Notes under the pieces: model-generated
What the model saw: the letters and a program-made list of their open reading frames with translations, nothing else
Databases searched by the model: none
Told to the model about the DNA's origin: nothing
Shown: positions 46,981-55,721 of the stretch, in pieces
How the letters are laid out: each line of letters opens with the position of its first letter
How positions within the stretch are numbered: the stretch's first letter is position 1
Assembly: GCA_002083525.1 (NCBI GenBank)
Contig: LWDM01000026.1
Coordinates: 63,939 to 127,938 of the forward strand
Reading direction: 5' to 3'
DNA: 64,000 nt
From: Proteobacteria bacterium SG_bin9
Lineage (GTDB): Bacteria; Pseudomonadota; Alphaproteobacteria; Rhizobiales; Xanthobacteraceae
Program-made: the position numbers and the translations under genes

Positions 46981-49176
46981 TCAGAACTGTCCCGCAAGCG
47001 TGACGCGCACGGCAAACGGCTCGACCGGATGCACATGGCGATCGCCGACGCCATCGAGCGGTTCGCCCGGAAGACGCGAGACGTAGAAGTACTCGATCTG
47101 GTTGGTCTTGGTGTTGAAGACGTTGAACACGTCGAGCTGCAAGCGTACGCCGTTGTCGAAGCGATAACCGGCGCGAGCGTTGAAGATCAGCGACTTTAGC
47201 GAACGCACGCTGTCGTCCTCGATCAGCGGGCGCGGTCCGAAGTAGCGTCCCTTGAATGCGCCGAACCATCCCGTCGCTTCGCCGAATGTGATGCCGCCGG
47301 ACGCCACGAGCTTGGGTGCGCCGGGAATGAAATTGCCTGCGGGATCGAAATCCGAGAAGCGCGCGTGCGTGTAGGCCAGGTCGAGGTCGAGGCTCAGCCA
47401 CGGCGTCACCTTGTAATTGTTGGTCCACTCGACGCCGGTGCGGCGGCTGGGGCGGCTCGCCTCGGTCGTGCCGGCATCGCCGACGAACAGGAGTTCGGAT
47501 TCGAAGTTCAGCACGAACGCCGCAACAGCCGAGGTGAGGCCGGGAATCATTTGCGTGCGGATGCCGACTTCCGCGCCTTTCGAGCGCACCAGCAGCGGCA
47601 CGCGGTCCTGCGGCGTCACCCTGTCGATCGGATCGACGGTGATGGTAGCGCCACGGATGTCATTCGAGTGCAGACCGTAGCCGGCGTTGGCGAAGAATTC
47701 GGTCTTGTACCAGGGGCCGAGCACGATGCCGGCCTTCGGGCTGGTCTTGCTCGCCGACGCGTTGCCGGAGTTTTCCGGCGTGTCGCTCGTCACCCTGCCG
47801 GAGAAATAGTCGGTGCGGACGCCGACGGTGGTGCGCAGCCAGTCGGTCCAGCGTACGGTGTTGTCGGCCCAGATGCCGACGCTGCCTTCCCACACTTTGT
47901 CCTGACGTACGGCCGACAGGAAATTGCGCTGCATCGTTTTGGAGAGACCGACGCTGATGTCGTCGCCGCGTGTTTGCACGCCTACGCGTGTTTCGACCGG
48001 AAGTCCCGCGAAGCGCATGTTGAACGACTGGCTGGCGTTCAATCCATACAGCGTGCGCTTGTCGGACTGGTTGAACTGGTCGCCGTTGATCGGGTCGTCG
48101 AGGAAATAGGTAAAGTTGTTGAAGAGCTGCAGCGTCGAGTGAATGACGTAGGCATTGACCTTGGTCTGGCCGACGTCGCTCGAATGTGCCCAACTGCTCG
48201 ACAGGCTGAAGCGGCTCGATCGTCCGCCATCGGTCGGATCGAGCGAGCCGAGTCGGCCGATCAGCCCCTGATCGACGGCGCGCTGTGCGACCTGATCGGT
48301 CGAGGTCCAGCGATTCGAGTAGCCCATTGCAGTGAGGGTGAAACCATCGGTGACCGTGCCTTGCGCGTAGCGGATGACGCCGTTCAGCTTCTTCACTTTG
48401 TCCGGCACTTCCCAGGGGCCGTCGTAACGTTGGCCCTCGAATGCTGCGATGAGATTTCCTTCGCCGACTTTTGTCGAGCCACCGGTGACGACGCGCTGAT
48501 AGCCGAAGCTGCCGGCGGTCATCTCGATGAAATTCTTCGGCAACTGCCGCAGATAGTCGATGCTGATGGCGCCGGCCGACGAGAAGTCGCCTTCGTCGGC
48601 GAAGTAGGGGCCTTTCTTGACGTTGAGCGAGCCGATCAATTCCGGGATCAGGAAGTTGATGTCAGCGTAGCCCTGGCCGTGGCCGTGCGTGCGCATGTTG
48701 ACCGGCATGCCGTCGACGGTGATCGCGAGATCGGTGCCGTGGTCGAGATTGAAGCCGCGCAGGAAATACTGGTTGGCTTTGCCTTCGCCGGAATGCTGGG
48801 TGACGATCAGGCCGGGCACCGCTTCCAGCACTTCGCCGACGCGCGAGGCTGGACGCGCGGCAATTTCCTGGCCGCTGAAGTTCTTTTCGCTGGCGGCGCC
48901 GACAGGAATGGCTTCGCTTGGGATCGCCGCGGGGATGATGGGGGCAGCTATCGGCGCCGGCGCTGGCTGCGTGGCGCGTACCGTACGGCTGCGATTGGCA
49001 GATCGCTTGGCTTGCTGCCTCGCCGGACGTGCTTGCTGTTCTTTCGGCGCGTCGATGATGACTTGCGGCAGCGGTTGATTGCCGGTCTGCGATTGTGCTT
49101 CGGGTACTTCACAAACAAAGAGTGCCACAACGGCGCATACACCGCATGTGATGCGCGCGCGAAAACCGTTCGCCAC
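46981..49176 (-). CDS. TonB-dependent outer-membrane receptor, probably nickel-related
   Basis: A 731-residue receptor: signal peptide (to about 29), a Pro/Ala/Lys-rich N-terminal segment (about 30-90), a plug domain (about 95-215; RVGEVLEAVPGLIVTQHSG, FLRGFNLDHGTDL, VDGMPVNMRTHGHGQGY with a His/Gly cluster), and a 22-strand barrel ending in an aromatic residue (LAGQF). GTG start at 49176. It is divergent from nikR, and the shared spacer contains a consensus NikR operator, so I infer nickel-repressed uptake of a nickel complex. The His-rich plug loop would suit metal handling. Ligand not proven. Confidence 0.9.
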   Translation of the reverse strand: MANGFRARITCGVCAVVALFVCEVPEAQSQTGNQPLPQVIIDAPKEQQARPARQQAKRSANRSRTVRATQPAPAPIAAPIIPAAIPSEAIPVGAASEKNFSGQEIAARPASRVGEVLEAVPGLIVTQHSGEGKANQYFLRGFNLDHGTDLAITVDGMPVNMRTHGHGQGYADINFLIPELIGSLNVKKGPYFADEGDFSSAGAISIDYLRQLPKNFIEMTAGSFGYQRVVTGGSTKVGEGNLIAAFEGQRYDGPWEVPDKVKKLNGVIRYAQGTVTDGFTLTAMGYSNRWTSTDQVAQRAVDQGLIGRLGSLDPTDGGRSSRFSLSSSWAHSSDVGQTKVNAYVIHSTLQLFNNFTYFLDDPINGDQFNQSDKRTLYGLNASQSFNMRFAGLPVETRVGVQTRGDDISVGLSKTMQRNFLSAVRQDKVWEGSVGIWADNTVRWTDWLRTTVGVRTDYFSGRVTSDTPENSGNASASKTSPKAGIVLGPWYKTEFFANAGYGLHSNDIRGATITVDPIDRVTPQDRVPLLVRSKGAEVGIRTQMIPGLTSAVAAFVLNFESELLFVGDAGTTEASRPSRRTGVEWTNNYKVTPWLSLDLDLAYTHARFSDFDPAGNFIPGAPKLVASGGITFGEATGWFGAFKGRYFGPRPLIEDDSVRSLKSLIFNARAGYRFDNGVRLQLDVFNVFNTKTNQIEYFYVSRLPGEPLDGVGDRHVHPVEPFAVRVTLAGQF

Positions 49177-49289
49177 GTGACGACCCTACCAACTGACGCG
49201 TCCGACGAATGCGAAAGACGCGCGTTCCCCGATTTGCTACTGCATGCGTCCCGGCAGAACCGCGCAGTCGCATGAACGGTGGCACGGGA

Positions 49290-49317
49290 GTATGATGATG
49301 TCAACGAAACATCATAC
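49290..49317. promoter_or_regulatory. NikR operator (NikR box)
   Basis: GTATGA (49290-49295), exactly 16 bases, TCATAC (49312-49317): identical half-sites and spacing to the E. coli nik operator consensus GTATGA-N16-TCATAC. The symmetry extends inward (GTATGATG and CATCATAC). It ends 24 bases before the nikR start and lies 114 bases from the receptor start, placed to control both. Confidence 0.92.
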
Positions 49318-49341
49318 CACGTTCTGAAGTGGAGAGTGCGG

Positions 49342-49749
49342 ATGCATCGCGTGACCATCACCCTCGACGACGACCTGATGGCAAAGCTCGACAAGATCAT
49401 CGAGGCGCGGGGCTATCAAAACCGCTCCGAGGCCATCCGCGATCTCGCGCGTATCGGCATTCAGCAGACGAGTCAGGAAGCGGGGAGCGCCGATCACTGC
49501 GTGGCGGCGATGATCTACACCTACGACCACTCCAAACGCGATTTGCCAAAAAAGCTCGCGCAGAATTTCCACGGCCATCACGACCTGTCACGCGCGACGC
49601 TGCACGTGCATCTCGATCATGACAATTGCCTCGAGGTTGCGATCCTCAACGGCAAGCCAGCCGACGTACAGCATGTCGCCGATCACGTCTTCGCCGAGCG
49701 CGGTGTTCGCTATGGCCGTGTGGTGATGATCCCGCCGGACGTGGACTAG
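49342..49749 (+). CDS. nikR: Nickel-responsive regulator NikR
   Basis: A 135-residue ribbon-helix-helix repressor with a C-terminal ACT-like nickel-binding domain. The RHH domain is residues 1-45 (MHRVTITLDDDLM, NRSEAIRDLAR). High-affinity Ni ligands match E. coli NikR with an offset of one: H77, H88, H90 and C96 (LHVHLDHDNC). It follows its own operator; GGAGAG precedes ATG 49342. The opening extends back to 49279 through the operator and that start is rejected. The 3' end overlaps the convergent HemD-like gene by 4 bases. Confidence 0.96.
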   Translation: MHRVTITLDDDLMAKLDKIIEARGYQNRSEAIRDLARIGIQQTSQEAGSADHCVAAMIYTYDHSKRDLPKKLAQNFHGHHDLSRATLHVHLDHDNCLEVAILNGKPADVQHVADHVFAERGVRYGRVVMIPPDVD

Positions 49750-50588
49750 CGCGCAGCCGCCCGCGGCGCTGACTTCGCCAGTTCCTTCGCCATTGCGCTA
49801 ATCAAAGGACGCATGAAGAAGGCGTCGTTGTCGGGATAAATGCTGGCCGTGAGGCCGTAGCCGCCGAGCTCATCCGACACGACTGGACCGACCGAGGCAA
49901 TCGGCGTGCGCATTAATCCATCGCGCAAACGATCCTCGTACTTGTGCGCTTTGGCGGTGTCCATCAGCCGCCGCACCTGACCTGAACTCGTCAGAGCAAT
50001 CGCGTCGACACGCCCGGCCGCCATCTCCTCGATTGCTGTGATGATCGAACCTTCCGCGGCTTGCGGGTCGTAGATGTAGGGCAGCACCGTATCGACTTCG
50101 GCGCCCAACGCTGTGATCGCCGCCAGCAGTTTGGCGTGATCGCGATCAGGATAAAGTTGCAGGCCGAGTCGCCGGCCCTTGAGGTCGTGCTTGCCCAGCA
50201 TCTCGGCGATGCCGTCCGACGTCGGCTTCTCGGTGATCTCCTGCGCTTCGAGCGACAGTTCGCGCAGCGCGCGTACCGGCTTCGGGCCTCGCGCAAACTT
50301 CCGCGCCTCGGCGAGCGCAGCGACAAACTGCGGCTCGACGCCGAGCCGCCGTACGATCTTCATGATCCGCCGCAGGCCTTCGCCGGTCATCAGCACGAGG
50401 TCGTCGAACGGCCGCTCGATGAACCGCGCGATCCAGGCCTCGATCGGGACGGGGTCCGGTGCGTCGCGGATGACAAACATCGGGCATTGGATCACCTCGG
50501 CCCCTTGCTCCGCCAGCATGCGAGAAAACTGCGCTTCCTCACGCGTCTCCAGAATCAGAATGCGGTAGCCGGTGAGCCGGTCGGCCAT
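49746..50588 (-). CDS. Uroporphyrinogen-III synthase-like protein (HemD domain)
   Basis: A 280-residue protein with the two-lobed HemD fold: lobe 1 about residues 8-45 and 195-265, lobe 2 about 60-180. Segments that fit are ILILETREEAQFSRMLAEQGAEV, DDLVLMTGEGLRRIM, IALTSSGQVRRLM and ASVGPVVSDELGGYGL (shown in parts). It may be a true HemD (tetrapyrrole branch point), but the gene is not with hemC or other haem genes, and HemD domains also occur in regulators; no HTH is attached here. Convergent with nikR. Confidence 0.75.
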   Translation of the reverse strand: MADRLTGYRILILETREEAQFSRMLAEQGAEVIQCPMFVIRDAPDPVPIEAWIARFIERPFDDLVLMTGEGLRRIMKIVRRLGVEPQFVAALAEARKFARGPKPVRALRELSLEAQEITEKPTSDGIAEMLGKHDLKGRRLGLQLYPDRDHAKLLAAITALGAEVDTVLPYIYDPQAAEGSIITAIEEMAAGRVDAIALTSSGQVRRLMDTAKAHKYEDRLRDGLMRTPIASVGPVVSDELGGYGLTASIYPDNDAFFMRPLISAMAKELAKSAPRAAAR

Positions 50589-50731
50589 GGGTGTGCCCTC
50601 GATTTGAACGTGGTGATTGTTAACCGATAAGCGCCTGTGCCGCTATTGTGACGAGCTTAAAGATTGGCGCAGGCGTGCCGCAGTGTTAGAGGAACCCCGC
50701 CCTGGGTCCCCAAGCTGCCAGCGAAATCATC

Positions 50732-51592
50732 ATGCACGACCATCACTTCGTTCTGACCCTGTCCTGCCCCGATCGCCCCGGCATCGTTGCTGCGGTTTCG
50801 ACCTACCTGTTCGAAAACGGTCAGAACATCACCGACGCCCAGCAGTTCAACGATGACGAGACCAAGCATTTCTTCATGCGTGTGGTCTTCGAGGCCAACA
50901 AGCCGGTCACGGTCGAGACGCTACAAGCGGCGTTCAAGCCGGTGGCAGCAAAGTTCGGCATGAAGTGGCAGATGCGCGATCGCGCCAGCCGCCAGCGCGT
51001 GATGCTGATGGTTTCGAAATTCGACCATTGTCTCGCCGACATTCTCTATCGCTGGCGCACAGGCGAACTGGAGATGCATCCGACTGCGATCGTCTCCAAC
51101 CATCCGCTCGAGACCTATCACGGCCTCGATATGTCGGGCGTGCCGTTCCATCATCTGCCGGTGACGAAGGCGACCAAGGCGGAGCAGGAGGCGCAGATCC
51201 TCAAGCTGATCGCCGACACGCAGACCGATCTCGTCGTACTCGCCCGCTACATGCAGGTGCTGTCCGACGACCTCGCGCGCCAGCTATCCGGCCGCTGCAT
51301 CAACATCCATCACTCGTTTCTGCCGGGGTTCAAGGGTGCGAAGCCGTATCATCAGGCGCACGAGCGCGGCGTGAAACTGATGGGCGCGACGGCCCATTAT
51401 GTCACCGGCGATCTCGACGAAGGCCCAATCATCGAGCAGGACGTCGAACGCATCAGCCACCGCGACGATCCGGAGAGCATGATCCGCAAAGGTCGGGACA
51501 TCGAACGGCGTGTGCTATCGCGCGCGATGCGCTACCACCTCGAAGATCGCGTCATTCTCAACGGCCGCAAGACGGTGGTGTTCACCGATTGA
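50732..51592 (+). CDS. purU: Formyltetrahydrofolate deformylase
   Basis: A 286-residue enzyme hydrolysing 10-formyl-THF to THF and formate. N-terminal ACT domain (about 1-80; LTLSCPDRPGIVAAVSTYL) and C-terminal formyltransferase domain with the Asn-His-Asp triad: NIHHSFLPGF for Asn and His, and THYVT-like AHYVTGDLDEGPII for Asp. It balances one-carbon and purine/methionine metabolism; the metK-ahcY pair 4 kb away uses related one-carbon flow but is a separate unit. A 143-base spacer upstream is without a recognised riboswitch. Confidence 0.96.
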   Translation: MHDHHFVLTLSCPDRPGIVAAVSTYLFENGQNITDAQQFNDDETKHFFMRVVFEANKPVTVETLQAAFKPVAAKFGMKWQMRDRASRQRVMLMVSKFDHCLADILYRWRTGELEMHPTAIVSNHPLETYHGLDMSGVPFHHLPVTKATKAEQEAQILKLIADTQTDLVVLARYMQVLSDDLARQLSGRCINIHHSFLPGFKGAKPYHQAHERGVKLMGATAHYVTGDLDEGPIIEQDVERISHRDDPESMIRKGRDIERRVLSRAMRYHLEDRVILNGRKTVVFTD

Positions 51593-51667
51593 TCGATTCC
51601 GGCTTGGCCGTGACATCGCGCCGCCGCTCCCTTACAAGCTTGACCAACGGTGCGGTTGGAACTCTGG

Positions 51668-52225
51668 ATGAAACGAACCTTCGATCTTGTCGGCGCGATA
51701 TGCGGGCTCCTGATCGCCTGGCCGCTCATTCTCGTCCTTGCCATCCTGATACGCCGCGGTTCATCCGGGCCCGGCATCTTTTCGCAGCCTCGCATCGGCC
51801 GGAACGGGCACGTCTTTGTCTGCCACAAGCTGCGTACGATGCAGCAGGGCACCCCCAACGTGCCGACGCACATGGCATCTGCGGCACAGGTCACGCCGAT
51901 CGGCGGTTTCCTGCGCAAAACCAAACTCGACGAGCTGCCGCAACTCTGGAACGTACTGAAGGGCGAGATGAGTTTTGTTGGTCCGCGCCCTTGCTTGCCG
52001 ACGCAAACAGCGCTGGTCGAAGAACGCCGGAAGCGCGGCGTCTTTGAGATACGCCCCGGTATCACTGGCCTCGCGCAGATCAACGGCATCGACATGTCGG
52101 ATCCGGTCAAGCTTGCCGAGAAGGATGCGGAATATGCGCGCATCCGCTCGTTTCCGCTCGACCTTGCGATCCTGTTCAAGACTGTTTTCGGCGGCGCCGG
52201 GAGCGGAGACCTCGTCCGCGGCTGA
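51668..52225 (+). CDS. Bacterial sugar transferase (undecaprenyl-phosphate phosphoglycosyltransferase type)
   Basis: A 185-residue monotopic phosphoglycosyltransferase that would load the first sugar-phosphate onto undecaprenyl phosphate. Family hallmarks: MKRTFDLVGAICGLLIAWPL re-entrant helix, RIGRNGHVFVCHKLRTM, GGFLRKTKLDELPQLWNVL with the Asp-Glu dyad, MSFVGPRPCLP, and RPGITGLAQING. It is a minimal catalytic unit (no N-terminal CoA-binding-like domain). ATG 51668 is preferred because the helix begins there; GTG 51650 is possible. It fits with galE, rfbBC and fcl elsewhere in the window as surface-glycan functions. Confidence 0.93.
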   Translation: MKRTFDLVGAICGLLIAWPLILVLAILIRRGSSGPGIFSQPRIGRNGHVFVCHKLRTMQQGTPNVPTHMASAAQVTPIGGFLRKTKLDELPQLWNVLKGEMSFVGPRPCLPTQTALVEERRKRGVFEIRPGITGLAQINGIDMSDPVKLAEKDAEYARIRSFPLDLAILFKTVFGGAGSGDLVRG

Positions 52226-52315
52226 CCGTTACGGCTTGTGAGGCATTTGCGTCGTTCGCATTGGCATCGCGTGCGCCGCGCGTTTAGGATCGCCGAACAC
52301 AAGCGGAGTCTGTCA

Positions 52316-52630
52316 ATGCCCGGTTTCCAATGTACGTCGCCAGCGATCCCGACCGTTCAGCAGGATGATGCGACGCTGCGCATTACGCGTTGGGATTTCG
52401 AACCCGGCTCGGTCACCGGCTGGCACAAGCATGGCTGGCCGTACTTCGTGATCATGCTGACCGACGGAATGTTACAGATTCACGACGGCGGAAAGGTCAC
52501 CGACGTGCCGCTGGTGAAGGGGCAATCCTATATGCGTCAGTCCGGCGTCGAGCACGATGTGATGAACGGCTCGAAGCACCCGATCAGCTTTATCGAGATC
52601 GAGGTCAAGCAACCGGATGCGCTGGTCTAG
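52316..52630 (+). CDS. Small cupin-domain protein
   Basis: A 104-residue single-domain cupin. Motif 1 is GSVTGWHKHGWPYFVIMLTDG (His-x-His plus downstream residues), motif 2 is VKGQSYMRQSGVEHDVMN with the third His. Three His are therefore available for a metal. No function can be given. Start ATG 52316 sits after AAGCGGAGTC. Nine bases separate it from the GFA-family gene, so the two are probably co-transcribed. Confidence 0.85.
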   Translation: MPGFQCTSPAIPTVQQDDATLRITRWDFEPGSVTGWHKHGWPYFVIMLTDGMLQIHDGGKVTDVPLVKGQSYMRQSGVEHDVMNGSKHPISFIEIEVKQPDALV

Positions 52631-52639
52631 GAGGGCGGC

Positions 52640-53116
52640 ATGACGCTGACGTTGCCGATGCGGGGCGGATGCATCTGCGGCAACATCCGCTACGAGGTCG
52701 CCGGCCATCCGCTGATCGAGACGATGTGTCATTGCACGACCTGCCAGAAGCGGACGGGCAGCGCCTTCTCGATGAACCTGCTCGTCATGAAGCCAGATTT
52801 TGCCGTGACGCACGGCAAGACGGTGACGCGCGACCTGCCGACCGGCAGCGGCAAGATCAACGTTCAGCACTTCTGTGACGACTGCCTTGTCCGCACCCAC
52901 ACGGAGCCGGTGGCCCTGCCGACCATCGTCTACGTCAGGCCCGGAACGCTTGACGATCCGAAAGCGATCAATCCCGGCGTGCAGATATGGACCCGCAGCG
53001 CGCTGCCGTGGGCGCTGCGGCCGGACACCGCGAGTTCTGAGCGTGACCTCGGCGAAGATGCGCGAGAACTGATCCGGGCTTGGCGAGCGGCGAATCCGGT
53101 GTGCATCGGCGATTAG
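52640..53116 (+). CDS. GFA family (glutathione-dependent formaldehyde-activating/CENP-V-like) protein
   Basis: A 158-residue zinc-binding protein of the GFA/CENP-V fold. Zn cysteines: GGCICGNI, MCHCTTCQKRTGSAF and HFCDDCLV, the usual three-part pattern with two Zn sites. The C-terminal part (ALPWALRPDTASSERDL) is typical. Members called GFA do not all react with formaldehyde. It starts after GGAGGGCGGC and follows the cupin. The last 4 bases overlap the convergent RES toxin gene. Confidence 0.9.
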   Translation: MTLTLPMRGGCICGNIRYEVAGHPLIETMCHCTTCQKRTGSAFSMNLLVMKPDFAVTHGKTVTRDLPTGSGKINVQHFCDDCLVRTHTEPVALPTIVYVRPGTLDDPKAINPGVQIWTRSALPWALRPDTASSERDLGEDARELIRAWRAANPVCIGD

Positions 53117-53844
53117 CCGCGCTCAACGTTGATCCAGATATCCTGCATGTAATCGAAGTAGCGGCTGAAGCGTGTGCCGTCCCATTCGTATTGCAGATGC
53201 CGCTCCTGCATCGGCAATCCGACGACATTCGGCCAGAACGCGGCAATGCACAGCCCGCGCTCGTGCCGTACGCTCGGATAATGAATGCCGTTGCTGCCGG
53301 CCTCGCGCCGTTCAACGGCGAAGCGCTGGCTCTCCGCGTACGACGTCTTTGAGAGGACGGCCGAACGTCGCGGCTCCGCGAGCGCGCCGGCATCGTCGAA
53401 CGTTGCCGTGACGGTGCCGAGCAGCACGCGCATGTCCTCGCGCCGGGGCGGATCATTCGAGTCGGCCGCGAAGCGGGCGAAGTGGTAGCCGGTTTCGGCG
53501 ACCGCGGTCGCAAGCTCGCGCGCGGCATAATAGACGCCATAGGTGCCGTCGGTGAAACGCGAACCTTTCGGATTGATGTGCGTGAACGGCGCCATCACCC
53601 AGGATGCGTTCGGTCCGAACACGCGCCGCTCCGGCGGCACGAGGCTGATGTTGCCGGCCTGATCGCGCAGCCGTGGATTGGTGGCCTGTTCGAGCTCGGT
53701 CAGTGCGTCCCAGACGGCGGGGTCGCTGGAGAGGCGCTCGAACAGATCGATTGGCGGATAGCGTGAGGCGATGATGCGCCACGCCTGCGGCCAGTTCACC
53801 TCGATCGGGGAGGGCGCGTCAGGACCAGGGACCGCGGGCGGCAT
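53113..53844 (-). CDS. RES-domain toxin (type II toxin-antitoxin system)
   Basis: A 243-residue RES-domain protein. The family name residues appear as Arg in FTHINPKGSRFTDGTYGVYYAA, Glu in ARELATAVAETGYH, and Ser in GSNGIHYPSVR. RES toxins of the ParT/MbcT type are ADP-ribosyltransferase-like proteins that deplete NAD or modify a target (known for the family). It overlaps by 26 bases the 3' end of the upstream antitoxin gene (53819-53844), so antitoxin is translated first, the usual order. Confidence 0.92.
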   Translation of the reverse strand: MPPAVPGPDAPSPIEVNWPQAWRIIASRYPPIDLFERLSSDPAVWDALTELEQATNPRLRDQAGNISLVPPERRVFGPNASWVMAPFTHINPKGSRFTDGTYGVYYAARELATAVAETGYHFARFAADSNDPPRREDMRVLLGTVTATFDDAGALAEPRRSAVLSKTSYAESQRFAVERREAGSNGIHYPSVRHERGLCIAAFWPNVVGLPMQERHLQYEWDGTRFSRYFDYMQDIWINVERG

Positions 53845-54217
53845 CGATGTACGCTCTCACGGCAGCCAGATCGATCATGTCGCCGGCCGCCATCCGCTGC
53901 AGCGGCGTCTGCCCGCCAAAGGCCGTGTTCGGCCGCGACACCCAGGTGTCGGCGAGGCGGGCGTCCGAATAGACGATCTGCAACGCCTTCCAGATGCCGG
54001 CGACGTAGCCGATCCGGCGCAGCGTGTCGTCCGGCACCCGGCCGGTTTTGCCGCGTTTCCAGTCGTAAAAGGTCCGCTCGGGCGGATTGCCGAGAATCCG
54101 GCGGGCGTCCGCATTACCTGCGCCCCACAGCTCCATGATCCGGAAGAAACCCTGGATGGCGGGGGCTTGCTTGACTTGGGCGACGATCGGGGCCGCACTT
54201 TGCGCATTTGCAGACAT
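53819..54217 (-). CDS. Xre/MbcA/ParS-type antitoxin (DUF2384)
   Basis: A 132-residue antitoxin partner to the RES protein. An N-terminal HTH-like part (about 20-75; ILGNPPERTFYDWKRG) is followed by the toxin-binding DUF2384-like C-terminal region (GIWKALQIVYSD, DTWVSRPNTAFGGQTPLQRMAAGDMIDL), where the TWVSRPNTAFGG pattern (the xWxxxPnxxF(G/d)Gx(S/T)P box) is diagnostic. It probably represses its own operon through the AT-rich palindrome just upstream. Confidence 0.92.
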   Translation of the reverse strand: MSANAQSAAPIVAQVKQAPAIQGFFRIMELWGAGNADARRILGNPPERTFYDWKRGKTGRVPDDTLRRIGYVAGIWKALQIVYSDARLADTWVSRPNTAFGGQTPLQRMAAGDMIDLAAVRAYIDAARGPWS

Positions 54218-54254
54218 ATCTATATTTCCTGCAAGTATGCATAAAATATAGTCT
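54212..54254. promoter_or_regulatory. AT-rich palindromic operator of the toxin-antitoxin operon
   Basis: CTATATTT (54220-54227) and AAATATAG (54244-54251) are perfect inverted arms, with AGAC/GTCT flanks (54212-54215, 54251-54254). It overlaps the antitoxin start codon and the AT-rich promoter, as expected for autorepression. Confidence 0.65.
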
Positions 54255-54305
54255 GTATCGTCTGCCTGTCAATCTGCTCAAGGTATTCCAGTTCATGGGC
54301 AAGGC

Positions 54306-55721
54306 ATGCTAGGACAGCAGAACAGTCCTGCTCTGCCCACTCTGGCCCACTCCCTTGCCTCGCCGATGAAGAACGATCCGTTGCTCGCCCAGATTTCCGA
54401 GTTCTGCCGTGCCGCCGGCATGGCGGAATCGACGTTCGGCCGCCGGGCGGTGAACGACGGCAAACTCGTGCCGCGCCTGCGCGAGGGCAAGCGCATCACC
54501 ACCGACACGCTCGACCGCATCCGCGCCTTCATCGGCGAAGGATTGCCGGGCGGCTCCGCACCCGCGCCCAAGCCGCCGCCGCCGATCGAGCGTCGCGACC
54601 CGCGTGGCAACTTCCGCTTCTTCGAGAACCGGCAGAAGTATCTGCTGTTCGTGCACACCTGCTCGGAGAAGCGGGTGATCGCCGATCGTGTCGCGCTTGA
54701 GCTCGGCAGCATTCATCCGCGGCCGCCGGCGCTGCGTCTGTTCGACGCAGGCATGGGCGACGGCACCGTGCTCGCGCGCGTGATGCGGGCCATGCACGTG
54801 CGCTATCCGCATATGCCGTTCTTCATTGCCGGCAAGGAGATCAGTTTCGAAGACGTGCGCTTCGTCCTCGACAAGATTCCCGATCGCTTGCTCGAGCATC
54901 CGGCGAGCGTGATCGTACTGACAAACATGCATTATGCCGAGGCTCCGTGGCTCACGCCGAAGTCTCCGGCTGCCGCCGCGAGCATGATCTGGCGCGAGGT
55001 GGCGTTGCGCGGCAATGCCGCCGGCGATTTCGAAACGCAGATCACCGAGCAGATTCCGTTTCTCGAAGAGAATTGGCGCGCGAGCGTCTCGCCGCGCTCC
55101 GGCATGCCGATCTACGAGCGGCCGACCGTGCTCGTGCTGTATCGCGACGATCACCGCTTCCTGCTCGATCAGATCATTCCGCGTCCCGGCCGCACCGAAG
55201 CGAACTTCGATCTCGTCATCGCGTCGCAGCCGTATCGCGCGCGCTCGTCGGTCGGGTTCCGCGCACGCAAGATCATCGGCCCGCTGGCGCAGTCGCTGCG
55301 CGCCGGCGGCCGCCTGATCGGAATTCACTCTCACGGACAGGATCCCGGCATGGAGATCATCCAGTCGATCTGGCCGGGAGAAAATCCTTTCGCGACGAGC
55401 CGCCATGAACTGCTGCGCGCCGTGAAATACGAGTTGGGATCGTCCGGCCGCGACCTCAATTTCAATGCCTATGCCGATAGCCGTTCCATCTTCAGGTATG
55501 ATATGGAAGCGCTGCCCAACGAGGTCACAGGCCCCATTGGGACGTCGACAGCCTTTGCGGCTTGGAATGCGGCGGTGTATGTCGCTCAGGTCGAAGATGA
55601 CCGGCTGACGGAAGTCACCCAGAGCGGCCGCTACCTCGACGCCACCAGAGAGGTTTTGCGCAAGCACAACGGGCTCTGGTTCTACGACGAATCTTACGTC
55701 ATCTCGCGCCGGCGGGATTGA
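54306..55721 (+). CDS. HTH-linked SAM-dependent methyltransferase-like protein upstream of metK
   Basis: A 471-residue protein I do not recognise by name. The N-terminal 20-80 region (LLAQISEFCRAAGMAESTFGRRAVND ... ITTDTLDRIRAFIG, in parts) is a short helical segment of HTH type. A Pro-rich linker (about 81-100) leads to a class I methyltransferase-like domain with motif I FDAGMGDGTV at 146-155, LIVIASQ-like motif (DLVIASQPY) near residue 305 and LRAGGRLIGIHSHG near 335. Start ATG 54306 is the outer limit; ATG 54366 (MKNDPLLAQ) is equally plausible. It precedes metK by 61 bases on the same strand, so it could use or sense SAM. Substrate and DNA binding unproven. Confidence 0.75.
   Translation: MLGQQNSPALPTLAHSLASPMKNDPLLAQISEFCRAAGMAESTFGRRAVNDGKLVPRLREGKRITTDTLDRIRAFIGEGLPGGSAPAPKPPPPIERRDPRGNFRFFENRQKYLLFVHTCSEKRVIADRVALELGSIHPRPPALRLFDAGMGDGTVLARVMRAMHVRYPHMPFFIAGKEISFEDVRFVLDKIPDRLLEHPASVIVLTNMHYAEAPWLTPKSPAAAASMIWREVALRGNAAGDFETQITEQIPFLEENWRASVSPRSGMPIYERPTVLVLYRDDHRFLLDQIIPRPGRTEANFDLVIASQPYRARSSVGFRARKIIGPLAQSLRAGGRLIGIHSHGQDPGMEIIQSIWPGENPFATSRHELLRAVKYELGSSGRDLNFNAYADSRSIFRYDMEALPNEVTGPIGTSTAFAAWNAAVYVAQVEDDRLTEVTQSGRYLDATREVLRKHNGLWFYDESYVISRRRD

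Noticed and set aside
47365..49275. 636-codon open frame antisense to the TonB receptor
   Set aside because: Low-information Ala/Val/Gly/Asp shadow that also runs through the NikR spacer; the receptor has signal peptide, plug and barrel.
49279..49341. N-terminal extension of NikR
   Set aside because: It would read through the operator at 49290-49317; NikR normally begins a few residues before VTITLDD.
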